This document shows, piece by piece, positions 46,014-56,800 of a DNA stretch of 64,000 nt (its first letter is position 1; every line of letters starts with the position of its first letter). The notes beneath the pieces were generated by a model. That model saw nothing but the letters and a program-made list of their open reading frames with translations, had not been told where the DNA came from and did no database searches. The stretch comes from an uncultured Ulvibacter sp. GTDB taxonomy: Bacteria; Bacteroidota; Bacteroidia; Flavobacteriales; Flavobacteriaceae. Position numbers and translations under genes: made by a program. The stretch covers positions 1-64,000 of the forward strand of contig CALSSW010000001.1 in the NCBI GenBank assembly GCA_943789105.1, read 5' to 3'.

Positions 46014-48617
46014 ATGAAAAAGTACGCATTGTTAATTTTGTTATGTACCATTGGCTTTAGTAATGCTCAAGACAATCAAGCCATTCTAGAAAACCATTTT
46101 AACACAAACAGAGCCCAATTGGGTCTCTCTCAAGAAGATGTTAATGATTTTAAGGTAAATTCATCAACATATTCCAAGAGTATGAGAATAGATAATGTGT
46201 ACGTCTCTCAGCGTATATCTGGCATTGAAGTATTCAATTCTACTTCAGTTTTTGGAATCAAAAATGGTGTTGTAGTTTCTTCAAAAATGGGTTTTATACC
46301 AAACACAGCTCAGAAAATTAATACCACAACTCCAGTAATCACTGCTCAAAATGCAATTGTTAAGGCAGCTACAGCTATTGGAATAAGTGCTCCAACAGCA
46401 CTAGAGATTCTAGAAACCACAGCGCCCAATAGTTTTGTTTTTAATACCGGATCAATCTCTTTAAATAACATACCTGTTTCACTGGTATTTCAACCAATGC
46501 AGGACGGCACACTTAATCTTGCTTGGGATATCAGTATCTATTTGTTAGACGCTTCTCATTATTATGCCGTGAGAATAGACGCCATTACAGGCGCTTTATT
46601 ATCAAGCAATGACTGGGTAACTAGTTGTGATTTTGGTAAGCCAACTCACAATCATCTTCCAAATACTAATACCGGCAGCAGCTTTTTACATAAACCAGAA
46701 AACACAGTTTTATTCAATGCACAAGGCGGGGTAAGCTACAGAGTATTTCCAGTACCCTTTGAAAGCCCTAACCACGGTGGTGATGAGTTAGTAATTGACC
46801 CTGCAAACCAAGATGCTTCTCCTTTTGGATGGCATGACACAGATGGGGTGGTAGGACCAGAATACACTATCACTAGAGGGAATAATGTAATTGCCAGAGA
46901 TGATATAGATAACAATAATTCTGGGGGCGTTTCTCCAGATGGTGGTGCTTCATTGACCTTTGATTTTCCTTTTAATTTTAATGCAGACCCTATAGAAATG
47001 TTACCTGCAGCAACTACTAATTTATTTTATTGGAATAACATCATGCATGATGTGTACTATCAATATGGCTTTGATGAAGCAAGCGGAAATTTTCAAGATA
47101 ATAACTACGGAAATGGCGGTACCGGCAATGATTTTGTAGATGCCCAAGCTCAAGATGGTGGCGGTACTAACAATGCTAATTTTTCTACCCCGCCAGACGG
47201 TGGTAACCCAAGAATGCAAATGTATTTATGGAATGGCCCTCCAGGCAATGCCTTAACAATTGACGGATCTCTTGCGGGTGATTATCTTGGGGTACCTGCT
47301 AATTTTGGGGCTCCACTTCCAGAAGACACTCCAATTGTAGGACAACTAGCCCTGACCCTAGATGATGACCAAGGAGCCTCTGAAGACCCCTATGACGCCT
47401 GTGATGATTTATTAAATGGACCAGATTTAAATGGTAATATTGCAGTAATTAGAAGAGGAGAATGTCAATTTGGATTTAAGATATTATCTGCCCAAAATCA
47501 AGGAGCTATTGCCGTTATTATTGTCAATAATGTTCCGGGAGGCCCCATTGTAATGGCACCAGGAGAAGTTGGAGATCAAGTAACGATAACCGCTATTATG
47601 ATTTCTCAGGCAGATGGAGATGCAATTATTGCAGCATTGCTTGCCGGTGAAGATATTGAAGGTTCTTTACTTAACAGCACTTCATACCAACTCGATGGTG
47701 ATGTAGATAATGGAATAATAGCGCATGAGTATGGCCATGGTATCTCCACTAGGCTCACAGGAGGAAGATTTAATTCAAGTTGTTTGTCAAACCAGGAGCA
47801 AATGGGCGAGGGATGGAGTGATTGGTTTGGTCTTATGCTAACACAACAACTTGGAGATCAACCAGAAGATATTCGTGGTATTGGTACTTATGCAACTGGC
47901 CAGGCTACAGACGGTGGCGGTATTAGAGAAGCCCCTTACAGCACAGATTTTTCTATAAATAATTATACCTACCAAGATACAGACGGAAATGTTTCTGTTC
48001 CTCACGGTGTTGGTTTTGTTTGGGCAACGATGTTATGGGAAATGACCTGGGATTTGATAAATCAATATGGGTTTGATTTAGATCTATACAACGGAACTGG
48101 TGGAAACAACATCGCCATGCAACTTGTACTAGATGGTCTGAAGTTACAGCCTTGTAATCCTGGTTTTGAATCTGGTAGAGATGCCATACTTGAGGCAGAT
48201 ATGCTAGCAAATGGTGGTGCCAACCAATGTTTAATTTGGGAAGCATTTGCGCGAAGAGGATTAGGATTGTCTGCCTCACAAGGAAGCTCCAATAGCCTTA
48301 ATGACCAAACAGAGGCCTTTGATGTTCCTCAGACTCCAGATTGTCTTTTAGATTCTGCAGATAGATCACTTTTACAAACAGGTATTATTTTATACCCAAA
48401 TCCTGCCAAGCAGACCGTTCATATACGTGTCAACCAGGTATCTGGTGATGCAAATGTATCTATACTTGATATAAATGGAAGATTAATTGTTACCAAAGAA
48501 ATTTCTCTTGATTCTACTGCCACTGTTGATGTTAGTCAATTCATCTCTGGGGTTTATCTAGTTCAAGTTACATCGAAAGATGGATTTATGTCAACAACTA
48601 AGTTAATTATCAAATAA
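46014..48617 (+). CDS. Secreted M36 (fungalysin-type) metallopeptidase with PA and T9SS domains
   Basis: An 867-residue extracellular protease. Signal peptide MKKYALLILLCTIGFSNAQ; an FTP-like inhibitory propeptide (to about residue 200); the M36 catalytic domain with zinc motif HEYGHGISTRLTGG and the later Glu in EGWSDWFGLML; a protease-associated insertion (IAVIRRGECQFGFKI) before the zinc site; and a C-terminal T9SS sorting domain (IILYPNPAKQTVHIRV to KLIIK). It would be exported by the type IX system and digest external proteins. A TAGCTTTG -7-like element lies at 45986-45993. Confidence 0.93.
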   Translation: MKKYALLILLCTIGFSNAQDNQAILENHFNTNRAQLGLSQEDVNDFKVNSSTYSKSMRIDNVYVSQRISGIEVFNSTSVFGIKNGVVVSSKMGFIPNTAQKINTTTPVITAQNAIVKAATAIGISAPTALEILETTAPNSFVFNTGSISLNNIPVSLVFQPMQDGTLNLAWDISIYLLDASHYYAVRIDAITGALLSSNDWVTSCDFGKPTHNHLPNTNTGSSFLHKPENTVLFNAQGGVSYRVFPVPFESPNHGGDELVIDPANQDASPFGWHDTDGVVGPEYTITRGNNVIARDDIDNNNSGGVSPDGGASLTFDFPFNFNADPIEMLPAATTNLFYWNNIMHDVYYQYGFDEASGNFQDNNYGNGGTGNDFVDAQAQDGGGTNNANFSTPPDGGNPRMQMYLWNGPPGNALTIDGSLAGDYLGVPANFGAPLPEDTPIVGQLALTLDDDQGASEDPYDACDDLLNGPDLNGNIAVIRRGECQFGFKILSAQNQGAIAVIIVNNVPGGPIVMAPGEVGDQVTITAIMISQADGDAIIAALLAGEDIEGSLLNSTSYQLDGDVDNGIIAHEYGHGISTRLTGGRFNSSCLSNQEQMGEGWSDWFGLMLTQQLGDQPEDIRGIGTYATGQATDGGGIREAPYSTDFSINNYTYQDTDGNVSVPHGVGFVWATMLWEMTWDLINQYGFDLDLYNGTGGNNIAMQLVLDGLKLQPCNPGFESGRDAILEADMLANGGANQCLIWEAFARRGLGLSASQGSSNSLNDQTEAFDVPQTPDCLLDSADRSLLQTGIILYPNPAKQTVHIRVNQVSGDANVSILDINGRLIVTKEISLDSTATVDVSQFISGVYLVQVTSKDGFMSTTKLIIK

Positions 48618-48638
48618 ACAAACAAATACATATAGACA

Positions 48639-48669
48639 ACAAAGAGGCCTTTGTTTTTGGCCTCTTTTT
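48639..48669. terminator. Bidirectional terminator between the M36 peptidase gene and dxs
   Basis: AAAGAGGCC and GGCCTCTTT form a perfect stem with a 9-nt loop, followed by a T run; the two genes converge here. Confidence 0.85.
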
Positions 48670-50454
48670 TTATGTGCAATAGGTAAGTAACCTTTGTTTT
48701 ATTTTTTCTGAGGATATGCCCTCTAAATCTTGTAACTGGCTTACCCTTGCATGCTGTGGAAATTCATCCTTAACACCAAGTAGCTCCACTTTATTAGTGT
48801 AGTTGGTGCTTGCTTTATATTCCAAAACAGCGCTTCCAAACCCACCACTTACAACACCATCTTCTAAGGTTATTATAGTTGTGTAGTGTTCAAAAATTTC
48901 AGCAAGTAGTTTTACATCTAGCGGTTTTATAAAACACATATCATACACGCCCACTTGATTTTTTTGCGACTCTGAGTCAAGCAAATCTATCGCCTGTTGT
49001 GCATTTTGTACCATACCGCCAATGCATAAAAGAGCAATACTAGTGCCTTTTTTTAGTTCCTGTGCCTGGCCAATGGCTATTTTTTTAAAGGGCTGTTTCC
49101 AGTCTAATATACTGCCGCGCCCTCTTGGGTATCTTATGGCAATTGGCAAATCTAGACCTAGTTGTGCGGTGTATAAAATGTTGCGAAGTGCAATTGCATT
49201 GCTGGGTGCAGCAATAATAATATTTGGAATACACCTTAAAAATGCCATGTCAAAAATACCATGATGGGTTGCACCATCCTCTCCAACGATGCCAGCTCGG
49301 TCTAGGCAAAATATCACGGGGAGTTTTTGCAAGCATACATCGTGTATTACCTGGTCATAGGCACGTTGTAAAAAAGTTGAATAGATAGTACAAAAAACAT
49401 GTAATCCTTGGCTGGCAAGCCCTGCAGATAGAGTAACGGCATGCTGTTCTGCAATGCCTACATCAAAAGCGCGCTTAGGAAAGGCCTCCATCATATATTT
49501 TAGGGAGCTTCCCGTTGGCATGGCTGGGGTAATACCTATGATCTTGTCATTATCTTTGGCTAGATCAACAAGAGTGTGCCCAAAGACATCTTGAAATTTT
49601 GGAGGGAGCTTGGCCGTATTGTTTTTTAACCTATCACCTGTTGCAGGGTTAAACTTACCTGGAGCATGGTAGGATACCTGATCTTCTTCTGCTTGTTTAA
49701 GCCCTTTTCCTTTCTTTGTGATAACATGCAGTATTTTTGGGCCTTTTTTATGTATAAGTTTTTCGAAAACAGCTATTAATTCACTGATATTGTGCCCATC
49801 TACAGCCCCTGTATAATCAAAATTTAATGCCTCAAAAATATTGTCTGTATCTGGGGCGCCGTCTAGAGTTACTTTGGTGAAATATTGTTTTAATGCTCCC
49901 ACGCTAGGGTCTATACCAATAGCATTGTCATTTAAAATCACTAAGATGTTCGTATCTGTAACTCCTGCATGGTTTAGGGCCTCAAAGGCCATTCCACTGG
50001 CTATGGAGGCATCTCCTACTACAGCGATATGTTGTCTTGTATTGTTATTTGCCAAACGGGCTGCAATAGCCATCCCCAAACTAGCAGATATTGCAGTACT
50101 ACTGTGTCCTGTACCAAAACAGTCATAAATACTTTCTTCTATTTTTGGAAACCCACTAATGCCCTTTAAGGTTCTGTTGGTGTGAAAGATCTCTTTTCTT
50201 CCAGTGAGTATTTTATGGCCATAGGCTTGATGTCCTACATCCCAAATCAATTTGTCCTCTGGGGTATTAAAAAAGTAATGCAATGCAATAGTTAGCTCTA
50301 CCACACCTAGTGAAGCCCCCAGGTGTCCTTCTTTTACAGCTACTATATTAATAATAAAATCTCTTAGCTCTTGGGCTAATTGGGGTAATTGATCTTTAGG
50401 AAGCGCTCTAAGATCTTTGGGAAATGATATGGTCTGTAATAGGTTTTTTGACAC
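48670..50454 (-). CDS. dxs: 1-deoxy-D-xylulose-5-phosphate synthase
   Basis: A 594-residue thiamine-diphosphate enzyme that condenses pyruvate and glyceraldehyde-3-phosphate, first step of the MEP isoprenoid pathway. Seen are WDVGHQAYGHKILTGR, the ThDP/Mg site GDASIASGMAFEALNHAG with later NDNAIGID, and the transketolase-like DVGIAEQHAVTLSAGLA. Slightly shorter than proteobacterial Dxs, as usual in Bacteroidota. Together with the polyprenyl synthetase at 60.7 kb it serves isoprenoid synthesis, though the genes are not linked. Confidence 0.95.
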   Translation of the reverse strand: MSKNLLQTISFPKDLRALPKDQLPQLAQELRDFIINIVAVKEGHLGASLGVVELTIALHYFFNTPEDKLIWDVGHQAYGHKILTGRKEIFHTNRTLKGISGFPKIEESIYDCFGTGHSSTAISASLGMAIAARLANNNTRQHIAVVGDASIASGMAFEALNHAGVTDTNILVILNDNAIGIDPSVGALKQYFTKVTLDGAPDTDNIFEALNFDYTGAVDGHNISELIAVFEKLIHKKGPKILHVITKKGKGLKQAEEDQVSYHAPGKFNPATGDRLKNNTAKLPPKFQDVFGHTLVDLAKDNDKIIGITPAMPTGSSLKYMMEAFPKRAFDVGIAEQHAVTLSAGLASQGLHVFCTIYSTFLQRAYDQVIHDVCLQKLPVIFCLDRAGIVGEDGATHHGIFDMAFLRCIPNIIIAAPSNAIALRNILYTAQLGLDLPIAIRYPRGRGSILDWKQPFKKIAIGQAQELKKGTSIALLCIGGMVQNAQQAIDLLDSESQKNQVGVYDMCFIKPLDVKLLAEIFEHYTTIITLEDGVVSGGFGSAVLEYKASTNYTNKVELLGVKDEFPQHARVSQLQDLEGISSEKIKQRLLTYCT

Positions 50455-50584
50455 ACTACAAAGATACTAGAATAAATACATCGTGCCCGCTTTGTTTTTG
50501 AAGTGAATATAAAATAATGTGCGGGATTATTTTTTTAGTGTATTAACTCAATTACCATTATTTTTAAGGCTAATAAAAGCTATT

Positions 50585-51034
50585 TTGATTACACCTCACG
50601 ACGATATTTATTTTATGAAACGCGCCCTGCAAGAGGCGCAAGCCGCCTATGATAAGTCTGAAATTCCTATTGGTGCTGTCATTGTTGCAGATAATCAAAT
50701 CATAGCAAGGGCACATAATTTAACCCAGACACTTAATGATGTTACAGCGCACGCAGAAATGCAAGCCATTACAGCGGCAGCAAATTTTTTGGGTGGCAAG
50801 TATTTACACAAATGCACCTTATATGTAACCATAGAACCCTGCCAAATGTGCGCAGGAGCTTTGTTTTGGAGTCAAATACCTAACATAATATATGGCGCTT
50901 CTGATTCCCAAAGAGGGTGTATTGCAATGAAAACGACTCTGCATCCTAAAACCAAAATACGTGGGGGGGTTCTTGCCAAAGAAGCTGCGGGTTTAATGCA
51001 GCAGTTTTTTGTCGAGAAAAGAAACCTTAACTAG
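50585..51034 (+). CDS. tadA: tRNA-specific adenosine deaminase
   Basis: A zinc deaminase that converts A34 to inosine in tRNA-Arg. HAEMQAITAA holds the His and catalytic Glu, and EPCQMCAGAL the two Cys ligands. The ORF track begins at a GTG (50519) with 22 extra residues of unrelated character. No ATG precedes the conserved DDIYFMKRALQEA; a TTG at 50585 gives MITPHDDIYFM, which matches the usual family N-terminus, so it is preferred (149 residues). Monocistronic. Confidence 0.9.
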   Translation: MITPHDDIYFMKRALQEAQAAYDKSEIPIGAVIVADNQIIARAHNLTQTLNDVTAHAEMQAITAAANFLGGKYLHKCTLYVTIEPCQMCAGALFWSQIPNIIYGASDSQRGCIAMKTTLHPKTKIRGGVLAKEAAGLMQQFFVEKRNLN

Positions 51035-51048
51035 AATAGTAAAACAAA

Positions 51049-51079
51049 AAAAACCTCGCTTTTGTAAAGCGAGGTTTGG
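51049..51079. terminator. Bidirectional terminator between tadA and the cold-shock gene
   Basis: AAACCTCGCTT-ttgta-AAGCGAGGTTT, an 11-bp perfect stem flanked by an A run on the left. Confidence 0.85.
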
Positions 51080-51094
51080 TTTGCTAAAAAAGGA

Positions 51095-51286
51095 TTATAT
51101 AGCCGTTACTTGGGCAGCTACAGTTCCTTTTCTTCCTTCTTCTTCAACATATGTTACCTTATCACCTTCGTTAAGAGATGGCCCGTTAACTCCTGTGACG
51201 TGTACAAAAATATCTTGCCCAGTTTCATCATTTGTAATAAAACCAAACCCTTTAGATTCGTTAAAAAATTTTACTGTTCCTTCCAT
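51095..51286 (-). CDS. Cold-shock domain protein
   Basis: A 63-residue CspA-type OB-fold RNA chaperone. RNP1 is KGFGFITND and RNP2 is DIFVHVT. Slightly shorter than E. coli CspA, as is usual in Bacteroidota. The upstream region has two -7-like words on the minus strand (TACATTTG at 51316-51323 and TATATTTG further up). Expected to prevent RNA secondary structure; whether it is cold-induced cannot be told. Confidence 0.93.
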   Translation of the reverse strand: MEGTVKFFNESKGFGFITNDETGQDIFVHVTGVNGPSLNEGDKVTYVEEEGRKGTVAAQVTAI

Positions 51287-51368
51287 TTTTCAATTGTAAT
51301 ACATTAATAATATAACAAATGTATGGAAAAATAAATTTCAAATATAGTCTATAAACGGTTTTTTGATA

Positions 51369-51614
51369 TTATAACGTATTGTTATTGGTGTATTTACGCA
51401 TTTTCAAGATGTTTTCTTGGTTGAGCATATATTGCTTTACATCCTTTCCTTTCCAGCGGTAATAAACAAAAGTTGGCATCCAGACAAAGAATAAGGTTGT
51501 TACCCCCAAACCTATAAATAGTTGTGATGTAGCAAGATCTTCTTGACCAATATAAAAGCCATAACCTGCTAAAATAACTGCTGTAACAAAGAAAATATAT
51601 AATAGTATACGCAT
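51369..51614 (-). CDS. Small two-span membrane protein
   Basis: An 81-residue protein with two hydrophobic helices (LLYIFFVTAVILAGYGFYIG and LFIGLGVTTLFFVWMPTFV) and a basic C-terminus (YRWKGKDVKQYMLNQENILKMRKY). It lies 6 bp downstream of aspS and is probably cotranscribed. No function is recognised. Confidence 0.7.
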   Translation of the reverse strand: MRILLYIFFVTAVILAGYGFYIGQEDLATSQLFIGLGVTTLFFVWMPTFVYYRWKGKDVKQYMLNQENILKMRKYTNNNTL

Positions 51615-51620
51615 GTGTTA

Positions 51621-53375
51621 TTATTGTTGAAGGTCTAGTTTTAGGTGTAGCTCTGTAAGTTGAGTGTCATCTAGGGGGGCAGGGGCATCAATCATCACAT
51701 CACGACCACTATTGTTTTTTGGAAAGGCTATAAAATCGCGAATGGTTTCTTGACCTCCAAGAATTGCAACTAGCCTATCTAGACCAAAAGCAATACCTCC
51801 ATGAGGTGGCGCACCATATTCAAAGGCATCCATCAAAAATCCAAACTGTGCCTTGGCCTCTTGCTCACTAAAGCCTAAATGTTTTAACATAGTGGCTTGG
51901 GTTTGCTTGTCATGAATACGGATAGAACCTCCACCAATTTCATTTCCGTTTAATACTAGGTCATAGGCATTCGCTTTTACCTCTCCGGGGCTTGTTTCTA
52001 GAAGTTCCATCTGCCCAGGTTTTGGAGATGTAAAAGGATGGTGCATGGCATGGTAGTTTCCTGTTTGCTCATCTAGTTCTAACAGCGGGAAATCAACAAC
52101 CCACAAGGGTGCAAACTCATCTGGCTTTCTGAGACCTAATCTTTCAGCCAGTTCCATACGAAGGGCACTTAATTGTGCGCGTACCTTATTGGTTTGACCA
52201 GAGAGCACACAAATTAAATCCCCAGGTTTTCCGCCAGTAGTTTCTGCCCATTTAGCTAAATCTTCTTGGTCATAAAACTTATCTACAGAAGATTTAAAGC
52301 TGCCATCGTCATTACAACGGCAATACACCATACCAAGGGCTCCTATTTGTGGCCGTCTTACCCAGTCAATTAATTTGTCAATTTCTTTTCGTGTAAAACT
52401 ATTTGCTCCCGGGACGGCAATACCAACTACTAATTCTGCAGTGTTAAAGACGTTAAATTCTTTGTGTTTTACAACTTGGTTTAACTCTCCAAATTCCATT
52501 GCAAAACGTATGTCTGGTTTGTCATTTCCATACAAACGCATGGCATCATCGTACTGCATTCTTGGAAATGCCCCAACACTTACTCCATTTATTTCTTTTA
52601 GTAAATGGCGGGTCAATCCTTCAAAGGTGTTAAGAATATCTTCTTGTTCCACAAAAGCCATTTCACAATCTATTTGTGTAAACTCAGGCTGTCTATCTGC
52701 CCGTAAATCTTCATCTCTAAAGCATTTTACAATTTGGAAGTATTTGTCTAAACCTCCCACCATAAGTAGTTGCTTGAATGTTTGGGGTGATTGTGGTAAT
52801 GCGTAAAATTGTCCTTGGTTCATTCTACTTGGCACAACAAAATCACGCGCACCCTCTGGCGTAGATTTAATCAAATAGGGTGTTTCTACATCTACAAACC
52901 CTTGTCCAGATAAGTAATTGCGTACTGCCATAGACACTTTGTGCCTAAAGATAAGATTTTCGCGCACTGGATTTCTTCTTATATCCAGATAGCGGTATTT
53001 CATGCGCAGGTCCTCTCCACCATCTGTAGTGTCTTCAATAGTAAAAGGAGGAGTGAGTGAGGCGTTAAGAATTATAACTTTTGAAACTAAAATTTCTATA
53101 TCCCCCGTTGGCATGTTTGGGTTTTTAGATTCACGCTCTATTACAGTTCCCGAAATTTGAATAACAAACTCACGTCCAAGATTTTGAGCTTGCTGCATCA
53201 TGGATTTTTGTGTGCGCTGGGCATCAAAAATAAGTTGCGTCACACCATAGCGATCTCGAAGGTCTACCCAAACCATAAATCCTTTGTCTCGAGTTTTTTG
53301 CACCCAACCTGCAAGTGTTACTTCTTGTCCTACGTTCTGTGCCCTTAGTTGGCCATTAGTATGTGTTCTGTACAT
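51621..53375 (-). CDS. aspS: Aspartyl-tRNA synthetase (bacterial type)
   Basis: A 584-residue class IIb synthetase. N-terminal OB-fold anticodon-binding domain ([24 protein letters not shown]), motif 2 region [23 protein letters not shown], the bacterial GAD insertion domain (about 280-410) and motif 3 GLDRLVAIL. The ORF track begins at TTG 53402; ATG 53375 gives [11 protein letters not shown], the normal start. No second AspRS-related gene is in view. Confidence 0.95.
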   Translation of the reverse strand: MYRTHTNGQLRAQNVGQEVTLAGWVQKTRDKGFMVWVDLRDRYGVTQLIFDAQRTQKSMMQQAQNLGREFVIQISGTVIERESKNPNMPTGDIEILVSKVIILNASLTPPFTIEDTTDGGEDLRMKYRYLDIRRNPVRENLIFRHKVSMAVRNYLSGQGFVDVETPYLIKSTPEGARDFVVPSRMNQGQFYALPQSPQTFKQLLMVGGLDKYFQIVKCFRDEDLRADRQPEFTQIDCEMAFVEQEDILNTFEGLTRHLLKEINGVSVGAFPRMQYDDAMRLYGNDKPDIRFAMEFGELNQVVKHKEFNVFNTAELVVGIAVPGANSFTRKEIDKLIDWVRRPQIGALGMVYCRCNDDGSFKSSVDKFYDQEDLAKWAETTGGKPGDLICVLSGQTNKVRAQLSALRMELAERLGLRKPDEFAPLWVVDFPLLELDEQTGNYHAMHHPFTSPKPGQMELLETSPGEVKANAYDLVLNGNEIGGGSIRIHDKQTQATMLKHLGFSEQEAKAQFGFLMDAFEYGAPPHGGIAFGLDRLVAILGGQETIRDFIAFPKNNSGRDVMIDAPAPLDDTQLTELHLKLDLQQ

Positions 53376-53639
53376 GCGTGTTTGTTTTATATCTTTTAAC
53401 AAAAGATGTATGCAAATTTAATAAGTTCTTTGATATTGACCCTCCTTTTAAGGTATTTATAGCAATGCCAAAAACAACAAAAAGAAATAATTAAAAATTA
53501 ACATGTAAATTTCATGTTAATACAGCTTCTCTCTAGCTGTATACAGATGCAATCTTTTTCTCAGATGGGCAATAAAAGCAGTTAAAATAATGCTTTATAA
53601 CTTACATAGCCATATATTTACATAGTAATTTTGGATTAT
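53376..53639 (-). promoter_or_regulatory. Upstream region of aspS with two tandem hairpins
   Basis: Two perfect 8-bp inverted repeats, each with a 7-base loop, touch each other: TTAACATG/CATGTTAA (53498-53520) and ATACAGCT/AGCTGTAT (53520-53542). On the minus strand the first is followed by TTTTTAATTATTTC, so it could be a terminator or attenuator ahead of aspS. No ORF. Confidence 0.45.
53626..53633 (+). promoter_or_regulatory. Putative -7 element of the small-RNA candidate
   Basis: TAATTTTG matches TAnnTTTG and would place the transcription start at about 53640, right where the structured region begins. No good -33 element was found. Confidence 0.4.
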
Positions 53640-53768
53640 AGTGTACCGTAAGAACCAAGATTAACCAATAGAAGTATTGGGCACGTATGCCAAAATGATG
53701 TTTTTTGTTTCTTACACGTAGTTTTCAATTATACAAAGTCGCCTGTAGCAGTACAGGCGACTTTTTTT
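53640..53768 (+). ncRNA. Candidate structured small RNA, family unknown
   Basis: About 130 nt on the plus strand in a gap with no ORF. Elements in order: 5' arm GTAAGAA (53648), hairpin CCAATA-gaag-TATTGG (53664-53679), hairpin GGCA-cgta-TGCC (53680-53691), 3' arm TTCTTAC (53709-53715), and terminator stem AGTCGCCTGTA/TACAGGCGACT followed by seven T (to 53768). It lacks the landmarks of SRP RNA, tmRNA, RNase P RNA or 6S RNA that I can recognise by eye. Confidence 0.5.
53738..53768 (+). terminator. Strong terminator, mainly plus strand
   Basis: AGTCGCCTGTA-gca-g-TACAGGCGACT followed by TTTTTTT on the plus strand. On the minus strand only three T follow, so it may also act weakly for the RND operon that ends at 53813. 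Confidence 0.8.
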
Positions 53769-53812
53769 AAAATACGGGTCCAATGTATTGAGGTTTCCTT
53801 TTTAACACCTTT

Positions 53813-56800
53813 TTATTGAAGTTTAGTTGGGTTTCGTTCCGCGATAAATACAGCAATTTTCATTTTGAGTCGAGTAGCAAAATAAAATAGGATGGGAACA
53901 ATAATTAATGTCAAAAATGTGGCAATAATTAAACCATATATTACTGTCCAGGCTAAAGGCCCCCAGAAAATCACATTATCTCCTCCCATGTAAATATTAG
54001 CGTCAAAGTCACTAAATAAAGTAAAGAAATTTATATTTAAGCCAATGGCCAATGGTATGAGCCCTAAAACAGTAGTAATTGCTGTTAACAATACAGGGCG
54101 TAATCTTGCCTTACCTGCTTGTATGATACACTCTAGTAGGTCGTCTTTCTCTAGATATTTATTAGTGTCTAAATTCAGGGTGTTTTTCTTTCTATCGATA
54201 AGCAGCTGGGTATAATCTAACAAAACAACACCATTATTAACAACAATACCAGCAAGGGATATAATACCCATCATGGTCATGATAATAACAAATGGAGCTC
54301 CAGAAATCACAATGCCTCCAAAGACACCAATAAAGCTAAGGAATATAGCCATCATGATAATAAATGGTTTAGAGACAGAATTAAATTGAAAAATTAATAT
54401 CAGAAAAATTAAGCCCAAGCCACTAAAAAAAGCGCCCATTAAAAAGGCCTGTTCTTTATTTTGTTTTTCTAGTTGCCCTGTGTAATCAATTTTTACACTA
54501 TCTGGTATTCCTTCAATGTTAAGCATTTCATCTTTTACCAGTGCAACTGCAGCACCTGCATCTGTATATCCCGGAGATAATGCAGAATACAGCGTTACAA
54601 TTCTTTTAGATTGTTTGTGCTTTATGGCACTAAACCCAGACTTGTTTTTTTGAGAGGCAACTGTTGACACAGGTATTTCACGCAGTTTTCCGGTGGCAGT
54701 TCTAAAGGTAATCGTTTGATTAAACAGGGCACTTGAGTTGTAACGGCTTGCCTTGTTAAAACGAATATATATATCATAATCTTCTCCGTCTTCTTTGTAC
54801 ACCCCTGCCTTGGCGCCAAATAAAGAGTTGCGCAATTGTTGGCCTATTTGCCCAGCATTGACCCCTAACTCTCCTGCTTTTTCTCTGTCAATGATCACCT
54901 GCATTGCTGGTTTGTCTTTGTTGACATCTATCTTTAGCTCATCTATGGCAGCTATGTTTTTGGTGTTTAAAAAAGCACGCATTTTTTCTGCAGCAGTGAT
55001 TAGCTCATTATAGTCATTGCCAGAGAGCTCTATGTTTACTGGTGCTCCTTGCGGTGGTCCATTAGAGTCTTTCTCTACAGAGATGATAATGCCGGGATAA
55101 ATACCCTTTAAATCTTCTTGTACTTTTTTGCGCAATACCTCACTGTCTTCTCCACGGCGGTATTTATACTCTCTCATGGAGGCTGTTATTTTTCCTTTAT
55201 GAGGCATTTCTGCTGCAGACCCGCCATCCGTTTGGGGGTTTCCTGCACCTTCTCCAACCTGAGATACGGCACTCTCTACCAAATAATTAAATCCTCCATC
55301 TGTGTACTGATCACTATTTATAGTATTGTATACACGCTTTTCAATTTCTTTGGTAATCGCATTTGTTTTTTCAATTGAAGTTCCTTGGGGATATTCTAGA
55401 TATACTATAATTTGATTGGGTGTGTTGTCTGGAAAAAATTCAATTTTTGTTCTTTGGTTTGAAACTGAAATTCCAAATGCTGCAAAAGCTCCAAATAGCA
55501 TTACAAAAGTAAATCCAATAATAAAATAAGGTCTTGCACCTTTAAAGGCTATTGTTAGGTTTTTTTTGTACCAATTCTCTAATCTAGTAAGGACCTTGGT
55601 CTGAAATGTGTTGGCAAGTTTGCGCAGGATTAAACGATACACCCACAACATAATGGCAGTAAATATCATTAGGCTTCCAAGACCGCTATAAGCGCCTCCA
55701 AATGCCATAATAAATGTTCCAATACCCACCATAATTGCTGAAATGGCAATAATATTTTTTAAAGGCATGTCTTTGTCTTGGATAGACATAAACTGAGACA
55801 CCAGCACCGAGTTAAAGAATATGGCAACAAATAACGAGGACCCTAACACCACAGACAGCGTGATAGGGAAGTAAATCATAAATTGCCCCATTAGCCCCGG
55901 CCATAGCCCTAGGGGTATAAATGCAGCGACTGTTGTTGCTGTAGAAATAATAATAGGAAATGCAATTTCTCCAATTCCTTTTTTAGCAGCATCTAAACGG
56001 CTAAGACCTTCTTCGTCCATTAACCGGTATACGTTTTCTACAACTACAATACCATTATCAACCAACATACCAAGGCCCATTATGAGTCCAAAAAGAATCA
56101 TGGTATTTAATGTGTATCCCATCCAACCCAATATCATTAACGACATAAACATAGACATGGGTATTGCAAAACCAACAAATAGCGCATTTTTAAAACCAAG
56201 GAAAAACATCAATACCGTTACCACCAAGATGATTCCGAAAATAATATTATTCACCAAATCATCTACCTGTCCAATTGTTTTTGATGATTGATCATTGGTG
56301 ATGTTTACCTGCAGGTTTGATGGAAACACATTGGCCTGTGTTTGTGCCACAATTTTTTCTATTTTTTCGGCCGCAGCAACCATGTTTTTACCAGATCTTT
56401 TCTTAACATCTAGCATAACCACTTGGTTACCGTATTCTCTGGCAAAGGTGGTTCTGTCTTTCTCCTTAAAACTTACAGTAGCCACATCTTTTAGATAGAC
56501 TATGTCTCCATTTTCTGACTTTACAACAAAATTTTCTAATTCTTTGGGGTTTTCTATTTCGCCTAAAATTCTGATGGTTCTGCGCTGTCCGCTGGTTTTA
56601 AAATTACCTGCAGACATGGTGGTGTTACCATTAGATACGGCACCTTGAATATCACTAAAACTAACAGAAGAGGCCATCATTTTATAAATGTCTACAGCAA
56701 CTTCTACTTCTTTTTCTTGAGCTCCACGAATATCAACTTGCTTTATTTCTTCTAGATTTTCAATTTCATCTTGTAGGTATTCTGCAAATTCTTTTAATTT

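Noticed and set aside
53640-53768. 6S RNA, SRP RNA or tmRNA
   Set aside because: Too short and without the long bubble of 6S, the GGAAGCAGCC-type loop of SRP RNA, or a tRNA-like end.
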